Assembly: GCA_001769275.1 (NCBI GenBank)
Contig: MEOQ01000014.1
Span: forward strand, 1-64,000
Direction: 5' to 3'
DNA length: 64,000 bases
Source: Bacteroidetes bacterium GWF2_43_63
GTDB taxonomy: Bacteria; Bacteroidota; Bacteroidia; Bacteroidales; DTU049
Shown here: positions 51,832 to 60,565 of the stretch, one piece after another
Layout: the number at the start of each line of letters is the position of its first letter
Position numbering within the stretch: position 1 is the first letter of the stretch
The notes under the pieces: generated by a model
Databases searched by the model: none
Told to the model about the DNA's origin: nothing
Seen by the model: only the letters and a program-made list of their open reading frames with translations
Translations under genes and position numbers: made by a program

Positions 51832-54800
51832 TTAGAAACCGAAAGCAACACCAAATCTGATTCTTCTGGGCAAGCTGTAATTGTATGGGCTGTTAACAGC
51901 AAGAGAGTAAAGCGTGCGGTAAGCTTCTTCGTTAACCTGTGCTTCAATACCTGCCTGATATTCAGAGGCAGCAAGATATCCGTCATCATCAGCATTTCCG
52001 GTAGAACGATAAACATCAAGAATATTCTTACTGTTCAGAATGTTAAGAATTTCGAAGTACACATTCAGCACCATTTCTTTCTTTCCAATCTTCACGTCGA
52101 TGTCACGGTCAATACGTGAATCGATGCGGAACGACCATGGAAGACGACTTCCGTTTACCATACCCTGAAGCTGGTAATTTCCACCACTTAATATACCCGA
52201 AACTATGTTGCTTGACTTGCTGTAAGGAGTACCTGAACCACCAGTGAAAGTGAAGTTCACGCCAGTGTTCTGAAGCAGCGGCGAAACCTTAACTTTTCCG
52301 TCACCTACTTTTTTAGTAATCTTCGGACCATTGTAATTCTTGCCTGAACCGAAACGGTAGTCAAGTACAAGGGTAAATGCATGACGACGGTCGAAATCGA
52401 GCGGGTTCAATGTGCGGAGGTTCGGCTGACCGGTACGCACCAGGTTCATACCTGAGGAAGAGTTCGATCCGGTACCATCTGCAAACTGCAAGGTGTAGCT
52501 GGCTTTCATCCAGACATTGGCACTGCGGCGAAGGTCATAGGCAATGATCATACCTTTTACGGTACCAAAGTCGATGTTGTTAAAGGAATAATAATCGATC
52601 GGGTATCCGCCATAGAAACGATAGGACTGTACCAGATCGCGCATTTCGCGATAGTAAGCCGAGAATTTCAGAGCAGACTTAACACTAATCAGCTGCTGGA
52701 AGCCTAATTCGTAGTCAACCGTTTTCTCTGGTTTCAGATCAGGATTGCTGATAAATGCCTGAGCATTGGCCTGAATAAAGTAATAGTTAGTCGGGTCAAG
52801 ACGCAAACCTGAAGTTGGACGCTTCGATGTTACATCATAGTGAGCAAAGAATAAAGCTTCGTCAGAGATCGGGAATGAGAATGAAATACGCGGCATATAA
52901 GAAACCTGAGGTTTGTAATCCTTAAATGCGGCTGAAGTCGGTTTTGTCAGGGATGGATCTATCAGATAAGGAGCTATTCCGCTGGATGTTGAAATCAGGG
53001 ATGGGTCTGTAATCTGAGTTCCGAAAGCGTTATACCAAATATCACCATCGCGGTAACCAAGAATCTCATTTGGATTGTTCACATTGTCAACATAAACTGT
53101 GGCACTGCCAGGAATATTGCCTGGATGAACACCCAGATTGGTAACCTGGTCGGCAGTTTTTGCTTCATAAAATAAATACTTGTCTTCCAGGACCATCTGA
53201 TTGGCATCGAAACGGTCTACACGCAAACCAATGTTGAAGATGAGATCTTTGAAAGCAAACTTGTCCATGATGTAGCCTGCCATGTAAATAGGCTCAAAGG
53301 CACCAACTTCGCGAGTATAATTGCCATCAGCATCTTTCTTGGTGAAAAAGTCATCAAAACTAGGCTTGCTGGACAATTTCTTACCTGTGTAATCGTATCC
53401 GTAGTAAGTAACATAGGCATTACCTTCATTCAGCAATTCATCAGCTGAGAACCAATCGATGCTGAATACTGATGGATCATATGAATCAACATCAATCCAA
53501 TCTGTGTTTTCTTTGGCCAAACCGAGCGATTCGCGGAAGTTAATGTCGAATGCATACTGGCTGGCGCCATCATACAAACGGGAATATTCCACGGTATCGG
53601 TAAAAACACCATAAATATCTTCCTTGCGATAAGGATTATTTAAGTCAAGCTGCTCGATATGCGCATTTGTCAGCTGACGCATACGGGTCCAAAGCCCTAC
53701 CGGGCCAAATCCGCCATTATCACCTAATCCATAATAAGAATCGCTACGCTGTTCGTACTGGATACCAAACTGGAAAGCGTGATTTCCGATATCTGCCGAT
53801 GCATTTGCATTTACGCCGATTTGAGTGGCGTCTGACTTGTTGTATGCGTCATAAATGGTTCCAGGAGCAGCCCATAAGCTATAAATTGATTCAGGCTGCT
53901 GGCCATTCAGCAATGCTCCGGCATTCTGAATGTTAGTATAATTGGAATAATAACCGCTGTGCAAATCATATAAATCATAATACTGATTTGTATAATTTGA
54001 GGTGATGGGATTATTTGAACCTGGTTCAAAAGTTACCAGCGTATCATAAAAGTTGTTCAGCACATATACATTATATAGACCTTCTTCAGGAAGATCGGTC
54101 AGCTCATAAGATTTGGTTTTGTAGGTGTTGAATTTACCCCAATGACCATATTTGAACAGGTTATCCTTATGTGATGGATCCTGAACAAGAGAATTGTTTT
54201 TTGAGTAGTCAGCCTGGATGTTGTAAAAAACATTTTTCACAATCGACTTACTGGCAGTATCCGTGTTGAAGCGCTGGGTGAAACGGCCGAAAACGCGCCA
54301 GGTGCTATTGATCACCTGAGGATATTGATTGTAATTAAACATCGAATAGCTGTGAATGTAAGCCAGTCCGTTGTTGTAGTTGAGCGAACCACCAAAGGTA
54401 AGGTTGGTAGTGCTTGTTGTACGGACGTCAAGTTTCAGCGAAACATTGGCAGCATATGAAGGAGATTCGATTTTTGACTTGATTTTCTCAAGATTGTCCA
54501 TGGACACGAACTGCAGGTTCTGGTAAGTACCATAGCCAGTTCCGGTTTCGCGGAGCGGAAACTGTTCTACCTGAGCAAGGTAATCATCTTTCGCCTTATA
54601 AAGTCCGTCATAGAATGGTGAACCGTCTTTCTCGTAAGAAAACTCTCCTGCAAGGAAATATCCGAGCAAAGCGGTATTCTGCGTTGAATCTCTGCCCTTG
54701 AGCAGTGGTCCCTGCATATAGAGTCCAAGAAGGTTGTAATCGTAAGCATCGAGAAGTTTCGATGTTACCAATTCAGCTCCCATGCCGAAAGTACGGCTGG

Positions 54801-55479
54801 CACCCTTTGTAGTAATGTTTACAACACCACCGGTTGCATCACCGAAGTTTGCGGGCAGACCGCCGGTGATAACTGTTACCTGCTCGAGTGCAGATTTCGG
54901 AAGCGAAGATGAGCCACGCACGCGAACACCGTCGATGTACATTACTGTACCATCGGTACGACCACCGCGGATGGATCCCATTTCACCGTCAGAAGAAAAT
55001 ACACCACCCACGGTAACAGCAACCGAAGTTGCATCGCGGCCGGCCATTTTCTCGATTTCTTCCGATGTTACCGTACCTCCGGAAGAACCACCGTCCTTCT
55101 CAATGAGGGGAACTTTATAGTCAACAACCTCGAAAGTCGTCAGCGTAACTGCTGTCGACTCCATGTCAATGTCGAGGAAGGTGATTGTGCCGTCTTTCAC
55201 AACAACACCCTGAACCATCAATGGCTTGTAGCCAACATAAGTGGCTTTCACATCGTAGGTTCCCGGGTTAATCGGCTTAATAGTGTAATTTCCGTCGAAA
55301 TCGGTGGTTGATCCGCCCATTTGCTTGCCGCCGCTTTCAGCGACGATGTTAGCAAACGGGATGGGTTCTTTGGTTTCCTTATCCACCAATTTCCCTTTCA
55401 ACGTTCCGGATGACTGTGCGAGCAGCATCGAGCTCACAAACAAGGTCAATCCTAAGGCAGAGAGTAGTTTTCGAAACAT
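51832..55479 (-). CDS. TonB-dependent receptor with CarboxypepD_reg domain
   Basis: The 1215-residue receptor has a signal peptide ending at about residue 21 (SMLLAQ). A CarboxypepD_reg-like domain follows at about 26-115 (GTLKGKLVDKETKEPIPFAN ... GTYDVKATYVGYKPL). The plug (about 130-240) has SIRGGRTDGTVMYIDGVRVR and GLPANFGDATGGVVNITTKG. A large beta-barrel ends with PRRIRFGVAFGF, whose terminal Phe is typical of outer-membrane barrels. It lacks a SusD-like partner. Instead a giant T9SS cargo and a PorV-like protein follow in the same operon. The substrate is not known. Confidence 0.92.
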   Translation of the reverse strand: MFRKLLSALGLTLFVSSMLLAQSSGTLKGKLVDKETKEPIPFANIVAESGGKQMGGSTTDFDGNYTIKPINPGTYDVKATYVGYKPLMVQGVVVKDGTITFLDIDMESTAVTLTTFEVVDYKVPLIEKDGGSSGGTVTSEEIEKMAGRDATSVAVTVGGVFSSDGEMGSIRGGRTDGTVMYIDGVRVRGSSSLPKSALEQVTVITGGLPANFGDATGGVVNITTKGASRTFGMGAELVTSKLLDAYDYNLLGLYMQGPLLKGRDSTQNTALLGYFLAGEFSYEKDGSPFYDGLYKAKDDYLAQVEQFPLRETGTGYGTYQNLQFVSMDNLEKIKSKIESPSYAANVSLKLDVRTTSTTNLTFGGSLNYNNGLAYIHSYSMFNYNQYPQVINSTWRVFGRFTQRFNTDTASKSIVKNVFYNIQADYSKNNSLVQDPSHKDNLFKYGHWGKFNTYKTKSYELTDLPEEGLYNVYVLNNFYDTLVTFEPGSNNPITSNYTNQYYDLYDLHSGYYSNYTNIQNAGALLNGQQPESIYSLWAAPGTIYDAYNKSDATQIGVNANASADIGNHAFQFGIQYEQRSDSYYGLGDNGGFGPVGLWTRMRQLTNAHIEQLDLNNPYRKEDIYGVFTDTVEYSRLYDGASQYAFDINFRESLGLAKENTDWIDVDSYDPSVFSIDWFSADELLNEGNAYVTYYGYDYTGKKLSSKPSFDDFFTKKDADGNYTREVGAFEPIYMAGYIMDKFAFKDLIFNIGLRVDRFDANQMVLEDKYLFYEAKTADQVTNLGVHPGNIPGSATVYVDNVNNPNEILGYRDGDIWYNAFGTQITDPSLISTSSGIAPYLIDPSLTKPTSAAFKDYKPQVSYMPRISFSFPISDEALFFAHYDVTSKRPTSGLRLDPTNYYFIQANAQAFISNPDLKPEKTVDYELGFQQLISVKSALKFSAYYREMRDLVQSYRFYGGYPIDYYSFNNIDFGTVKGMIIAYDLRRSANVWMKASYTLQFADGTGSNSSSGMNLVRTGQPNLRTLNPLDFDRRHAFTLVLDYRFGSGKNYNGPKITKKVGDGKVKVSPLLQNTGVNFTFTGGSGTPYSKSSNIVSGILSGGNYQLQGMVNGSRLPWSFRIDSRIDRDIDVKIGKKEMVLNVYFEILNILNSKNILDVYRSTGNADDDGYLAASEYQAGIEAQVNEEAYRTLYSLAVNSPYNYSLPRRIRFGVAFGF

Positions 55480-55588
55480 ATGGGTTGGTTTATTTTTTGA
55501 AAAAGCTTTAAATTTGAGCGGGTAAAGTTATAAAGTTTTACTTTTTTAAACTGATTTTTTTTCAGATTGTCGAAAAGATTTTTCAACG

Positions 55589-56110
55589 TCAGAAATATTT
55601 AGGTTCCAAAATGGCCGAATAGATGACCGCTTTTTTCAGTTCAAAATGAGATAAAACAGGATTAGGCTGATTTTTCTTACTGTTAAAAACATCTTCTTTC
55701 ACCGGCTTGCCAGCAAGGGTGCTGTGGAGATTATCTTCAGTTGTAAGAACATCAATCGAGGAAGAGTATGGAACATATTGATCAATAGACATGTATGTTG
55801 GAGCGGTGGCTTCAATACCACCTTCTTCTACCGATGATTCAATGGAATCGATGGAATCGGAGTAACTGTTTTCAACCGTTACGGGAGCCGGAGTGTTTTG
55901 TTGCGATGTGAAATCACCCTGTGTGAACATTTCAATCAACTTGTTGATTTCGTCTGCTGTTGATGCAGGTCTGCTTGCCTGTTGGCCCGGCATCTGTGCA
56001 TTCTTACGCAACTGCTGGGCGGCTTCCTGCTGCTTCCGGGCAGTTTTTTTCATTGCTGAAATAATTATCCAGGCAACGAAGAAAATAATAAGACCTATAA
56101 ATTGTTCCAT
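55589..56110 (-). CDS. Small membrane-anchored hypothetical protein
   Basis: The 173-residue protein has one N-terminal helix (about residues 4-20, IGLIIFFVAWIIISAMK). A basic Gln/Ala-rich stretch and an acidic middle follow. It ends in LKKAVIYSAILEPKYF, a C-terminal motif I recognise from uncharacterised Bacteroidota proteins (an aliphatic KAVIYSxIL block). The orientation is probably with the tail in the cytoplasm. It lies alone between the TonB receptor gene and the LytTR gene, all on the minus strand. No function can be given. Confidence 0.7.
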   Translation of the reverse strand: MEQFIGLIIFFVAWIIISAMKKTARKQQEAAQQLRKNAQMPGQQASRPASTADEINKLIEMFTQGDFTSQQNTPAPVTVENSYSDSIDSIESSVEEGGIEATAPTYMSIDQYVPYSSSIDVLTTEDNLHSTLAGKPVKEDVFNSKKNQPNPVLSHFELKKAVIYSAILEPKYF

Positions 56111-56215
56111 GGGGAAATTGGGGTTGGTTGTGAATTTCGCAGCTTAAAAGTATATTATCGTTTCAATGACGTTTGCCGTGAATCAGAATCCGGCAAGAGA
56201 AGAAAAGTTATCGGC

Positions 56216-56956
56216 TCAGAGTTTATTGATAACATCCATCACCATCTCTTTTTTTCGTCTGGAAATGGGAATTTCGGTTCCATCCTTCATGATAATGTAA
56301 CCACCATCATTGCGGACTACTGTTTTGATGTAATCAAGATTGATCAGGTGTGATTTGTGCGGTCGAATAAAATCCTTACCTGAAAGCTGCTCTTCAATCT
56401 CTTTGAGCGTTTTGGAAACAATAATTCTTTTTCCATCTTTCAGATAAAAATTTGTATAGCAATCATCGCTTTGACAGCGGATAATATCCGATGTTTCAAC
56501 GACATGCATGCCTTCGAACGTATGCAAAACTATTTTGCGTGGCTCCGGATTCAGGTTTTCCAACAGCGTTTTATAACTGATGGTCCGATCGGGAGCTGCA
56601 ATCTTTTCGCGATGCTTTTCAACCGCCTTTTTCAGATCATCGGGCAAAATGGGTTTCAGCAAATAATCCAAAGCACTGAATTTAATGGCTTTAATGGCAT
56701 ACTGATCGAATGCGGTGGTGAAAATGACATCAAAATCAATTTCAGGCAACATTTCGAGCAAGCGAAATCCGCTGCCATCGGGCATCTGAATATCCAGGAA
56801 AACCAGATCCGGCGTGTGTTGCTTGATGGCAGTCAGCCCGGATTCAACATCCATAGCTTCGGCAATTATCTGAACGTCGGGCACATAGCGTCCCAACAGT
56901 GCTTTCAGGGTAATTCTCGATGCGTCTTCGTCATCTATTATTATGGCTCGTATCAT
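56216..56956 (-). CDS. LytTR-family response regulator
   Basis: The 246-residue regulator has a receiver domain (AIIIDDEDASRITLKALLG, with the phospho-acceptor Asp in LVFLDIQMPDGSG near residue 55). A LytTR DNA-binding domain (about 150-246) follows, with FIRPHKSHLINLDYIKTVVR and GTEIPISRRKKE. It is the regulator of the propeller kinase encoded 39 bp upstream. LytTR regulators of this kind control surface or metabolic genes; the nearby TonB/T9SS trio is a natural candidate. Confidence 0.94.
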   Translation of the reverse strand: MIRAIIIDDEDASRITLKALLGRYVPDVQIIAEAMDVESGLTAIKQHTPDLVFLDIQMPDGSGFRLLEMLPEIDFDVIFTTAFDQYAIKAIKFSALDYLLKPILPDDLKKAVEKHREKIAAPDRTISYKTLLENLNPEPRKIVLHTFEGMHVVETSDIIRCQSDDCYTNFYLKDGKRIIVSKTLKEIEEQLSGKDFIRPHKSHLINLDYIKTVVRNDGGYIIMKDGTEIPISRRKKEMVMDVINKL

Positions 56957-56973
56957 AGCTCAATAATTTTGTT

Positions 56974-56981
56974 CAAAAATA
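56974..56981 (-). promoter_or_regulatory. Candidate -7 box before the LytTR gene
   Basis: The minus strand reads TATTTTTG. TTTG at 57000-56997 lies 15 bp further upstream, somewhat short for a -33. The regulator might be made from its own promoter. Confidence 0.35.
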
Positions 56982-56995
56982 CAAGAATTTTTCGC

Positions 56996-59900
56996 TCAAA
57001 GGTCAATAAAAGGAATCACAAGTCTCACCCTCGTTCCCGAGGCGTTTCCTGCTTCGTCCTTCAGATCGGTAATTTCTACGGAAATTTTATTTTTCAGATG
57101 TTTATTCAGAATGTCCAGCCGCTCTTTGGTGATAATGATTCCCTGCGATTTCTGAATCAACCCGCTCTTTTGCTTGATTTCCATGGCTTTCTCGCGTCCT
57201 ATTCCATTGTCTTCAATCACGCAGAGAATGTAATCTTCTTCTTCCCACATCTGCACCAGCAAGCGGCATTCGCCCGTTTTTTTATTCATAAACCCATGAA
57301 TAATTGCATTCTCGATGTAGGGCTGAACAATCATAGGAGGAATCCCCATATATTCAGTATCCATACCTGATTCAACACGAATTTCATAATGAAAACGGTT
57401 GTTGAATCGCATGTTTTCCAGATCGAGATAATGCTTCAGCAGCGATATTTCCTCGGATATAGGGATGTAGGCCTCGCGGCTGGTAGAGAGAATCAGCCTC
57501 ATTAGCTGACTAAATTTTGCCAGATAATTGATGGCGTTTTCCGAATCGTTCGAAATAATGAAACTCTGAATGGAATTGAGGGAATTAAAAATAAAATGCG
57601 GATTCATTTGCAGACGCAACGCTTTCTGCTCCAGATCGAACATTTCCTTTTCAATTTTCAGCACGCGGGTTTCAACCTCATTCTGTTGTCTGACTTTTTT
57701 TACCCTTCCTCTGATAAAGAGCCAGGTAATGAGCAAAGCTGCAACAAGAAGAAGGATTCTGAAAAACCATGTTTTATAAAATGGAGGTTTGACAATAATG
57801 ACAAATGATATTCCCTTTTCATTCCAAATCCCGTCGTTGTTTGTCCCCTTAACCATAAAATGATAAGTTCCGGGTTTCACGTCGGTGTACTCAGCCGTGC
57901 GGCGCGAAGCATCGGTTCGGATCCAGTCTTTGTCGTAATTCTTTAATATATATGCATATTGATTTTTCGACGAATTGGTATAGTCAAGCGCTGCGAATGA
58001 AACTGAAAAGAAATTATTGCTGGGACCAAGAATTACCGTGTCTCCATCATCGATATAAACACCATGAGGTTTGTTGAAAACATTGAATTCGGTAATTACG
58101 AGCTGTGGTATTTTTCTGTTTATTCTGATGCTTTTCGGATTAAACAGATTGAAGCCGTTCATGCCACCGACAACAATCCGGCCGTCAGAAAGAATTTCGG
58201 CAGCTCCCCCATTGAATTCATGACTCTGAATCCCATCATTTACATCATACAGGGCAACAGTGTTCTCTTTTGCATTGAACCTTATAAGTCCCGAATTGGA
58301 AGTCAGCCATAAGAAACCAGATCGGTCCTCAACAATATCGTAAATTACATTGTCAGGAAAGCCATCTTTTTTGCCATATTGTTTGAACACTCCTGTTTTT
58401 CGGTCATATTTATTCAGACCACCCCCGAATGTGCCCACCCAGATATTGCCATCTGAATCCTCAAATGTCGACAGAATTCTGTCGTTTGAAATACTAACAG
58501 GATTTCCTTTGTCGTGGTGAAAAACATAAATCTTTCCGGTTGCCGGGTCCAGTCTGTTGAGACCGTTAAAAGTGGATATCCACACAATACCGGCCATATC
58601 GACCATAACACTGTAAATATTGTTGCTTGAAACATTCCCCTTGCTCTCATATCCGGGATACAACCAGTTCCTGCAGCGAAAATTTGTCAGATCAATGCAA
58701 CTCACTCCACCCGTACAAGCGATCCAGAGGTTGTTTTTTGAATCCGGGGCTATCTTCCATACTTCGTTGCCTGCAATGCCGTTAGGGACACCGGCCGTAA
58801 ATATTTTTCTCACCTTTCCACTCTGATCAAGCAGGTACAAACCTTTTCCGGAGGTGCCGGCCCAGATATCGCCATTTTGGGTAACCTCCAGAGAAAGGAC
58901 CGGAATATGCCCGAAATCGTTTTTTGAAAAATGCGAAAACTGCTGGTCTGCAGCGCCAAATTCAATTAACCCACCGTAAGTGCCAACCAGAAGATTGCCA
59001 TTCTGAAGCGTTTGAAAAGCCCATATAAGATTATGATTGTGATCAAACTGAGTTCCTGAAATTCTGAAATGGGGAAATTTGTAGGCAAAATCGGAAAACA
59101 TATTCAGTCCGTGCATGGTCCCAATCCAAACTTCGCCTCCCGAGGAGCCGGCCAAACTGAGAATCCCATTGTTGATCAGTCCGTAACGACTGTTGAAGTC
59201 ACTGTAAATGTGCCGGAGTTCACACGATTTTGGATAATAAATATAGACCCCGTTTTCAGGCGTTGCAATCCAAAATCTATCACGATTGTCGCATAGCAAA
59301 CGGGTTACAGGCTGAGAAATCAGTTCTTCGGGCAGACCGGTATTATCCTCACATGATATTATATATTCTTCCAACGTTTGCTTATCTATCACATAGACTC
59401 CGCAATAGGTGCCAATCCAAAGCGATTTTTCAGATTCAGCAAACGATGTAATGACAGGTGTCTCGCCAGCTCCACACGTATTAACATCAATCCGTGTAAT
59501 CTGATTTGTTTTCAGGTCCATGAGTGCAACACCATGCTGTGTGCCGATCCATAGCCGGTTCATGTCATCGATGTGCAGCGACATAATCTGATCAGAGGGA
59601 ATTGATGCTGTTTTTCGATTACTCCGCGTATATCGGGTAAATTTTTCTTCAGCTATATTAAAGCTGCACAGACCTTTGTTGGTTCCAATCCATAAATTTC
59701 CAGTCTTGTCATAAGCCAGCGCACTAATACTGTCAGAAGGGGGGCTATTGGAGTTGTAAAAACTGAAGTAATACGTTTTGAAGGTATCTGCTTTGAACTT
59801 ATAAACATTCAATCCTTTGTCAGTCCCCACCCAAAGATTTCCGCTGTTGTCCTCTGCCAGCGCATTAATAGTTTCACAACTTATTTTCCCATTTGGTTTT

Positions 59901-60151
59901 GCATAATCAGGTCTGAAAATCTGGAATTTATACCCATCGAAACGATTCAGCCCATCCCAGGTGCCAATCCAAATGAATCCGCGCGAGTCCTGAAGGACAG
60001 TCTGAACGGTGTTTTGCGACAGGCCCTTACGGAAACTGTATATTTCGGAAGAGTAGCTGTCAAATGTCATCTCGTCGCTGCTTTGTGCAGTGACAGTACA
60101 GCCCGTCCAGATGAAAGCTGCAAATAATAGATATTTCCTGAATCGTGTCAA
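56996..60151 (-). CDS. LytS-type sensor kinase with periplasmic beta-propellers
   Basis: The 1051-residue kinase has a signal peptide ending VTAQ (about residue 23). Two seven-bladed propellers follow (about 30-690), with many WIGTxxGL-type repeats (IWIGTWDGLNRFDGYKFQ, LWIGTNKGLCSF, IWVGTFGGGLNKYDR). A Y_Y_Y domain (about 700-780) comes next, then one membrane helix (about 785-805). The His_kinase domain has LQMNPHFIFNSLNSIQSF (His near residue 851) and an HATPase with IVQPYIENAIIHGF. The architecture matches sensors of extracellular or periplasmic ligands, often glycans, in Bacteroidota. The partner LytTR gene is 39 bp downstream. Confidence 0.94.
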   Translation of the reverse strand: MTRFRKYLLFAAFIWTGCTVTAQSSDEMTFDSYSSEIYSFRKGLSQNTVQTVLQDSRGFIWIGTWDGLNRFDGYKFQIFRPDYAKPNGKISCETINALAEDNSGNLWVGTDKGLNVYKFKADTFKTYYFSFYNSNSPPSDSISALAYDKTGNLWIGTNKGLCSFNIAEEKFTRYTRSNRKTASIPSDQIMSLHIDDMNRLWIGTQHGVALMDLKTNQITRIDVNTCGAGETPVITSFAESEKSLWIGTYCGVYVIDKQTLEEYIISCEDNTGLPEELISQPVTRLLCDNRDRFWIATPENGVYIYYPKSCELRHIYSDFNSRYGLINNGILSLAGSSGGEVWIGTMHGLNMFSDFAYKFPHFRISGTQFDHNHNLIWAFQTLQNGNLLVGTYGGLIEFGAADQQFSHFSKNDFGHIPVLSLEVTQNGDIWAGTSGKGLYLLDQSGKVRKIFTAGVPNGIAGNEVWKIAPDSKNNLWIACTGGVSCIDLTNFRCRNWLYPGYESKGNVSSNNIYSVMVDMAGIVWISTFNGLNRLDPATGKIYVFHHDKGNPVSISNDRILSTFEDSDGNIWVGTFGGGLNKYDRKTGVFKQYGKKDGFPDNVIYDIVEDRSGFLWLTSNSGLIRFNAKENTVALYDVNDGIQSHEFNGGAAEILSDGRIVVGGMNGFNLFNPKSIRINRKIPQLVITEFNVFNKPHGVYIDDGDTVILGPSNNFFSVSFAALDYTNSSKNQYAYILKNYDKDWIRTDASRRTAEYTDVKPGTYHFMVKGTNNDGIWNEKGISFVIIVKPPFYKTWFFRILLLVAALLITWLFIRGRVKKVRQQNEVETRVLKIEKEMFDLEQKALRLQMNPHFIFNSLNSIQSFIISNDSENAINYLAKFSQLMRLILSTSREAYIPISEEISLLKHYLDLENMRFNNRFHYEIRVESGMDTEYMGIPPMIVQPYIENAIIHGFMNKKTGECRLLVQMWEEEDYILCVIEDNGIGREKAMEIKQKSGLIQKSQGIIITKERLDILNKHLKNKISVEITDLKDEAGNASGTRVRLVIPFIDL

Positions 60152-60170
60152 GGGTTAGTTTTATGCCACA

Positions 60171-60178
60171 CAAATGTA
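60171..60178 (-). promoter_or_regulatory. -7 box of the propeller kinase gene
   Basis: The minus strand reads TACATTTG, 20 bp before the ATG at 60151. Confidence 0.5.
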
Positions 60179-60411
60179 AAAGATATTTTCATTAATGCCT
60201 ATAATGGTCAGCAAAAGGTCATTTTAAATCAGTCTGATCATTCTTCTATTCAAATTTGAGATGAGCTCATAGCAGACATTTAAAAAATCAGACTAACAAC
60301 AATTTGCATTTATTAATACAGTAATTTCATAATTATGCCCGGAACTCCGATGCTAAAAACTCATCCAACACTTAACCAACTATAGTTTTAAAGTTACGTA
60401 TGAAATAATAA

Positions 60412-60443
60412 TTTGCATATCAATTCATTTGATATTATCTTCG
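60412..60443 (+). promoter_or_regulatory. Candidate promoter of the PAS kinase gene
   Basis: TTTG at 60412-60415, a 20-bp spacer and TATCTTCG at 60436-60443 (one mismatch to TAnnTTTG) would give a leader of about 120 nt before the ATG at 60566. Confidence 0.4.
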
Positions 60444-60565
60444 TTAACTGAAAACCACCACCTGTCGAAGTCCGGCTTATTTTTACCTATTAAAACCGGC
60501 TCCCGGAAAGTGGAAAAAGATGTAAGAACAAAGATCTGCAAAGTTGTAACTAAAACAAAAAGCCA

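Larger units (their letters stand above)
60152..60565. other. Divergent intergenic region between the two kinase genes
   Basis: The gap holds two opposite promoter candidates (60178-60171 minus and 60412-60443 plus) and a 10-bp palindrome ATGAGCTCAT (60260-60269) between them. It is otherwise AT-rich and without a convincing ORF; a 66-codon frame at 60429-60629 overlaps the PAS kinase and is not supported. Confidence 0.4.
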
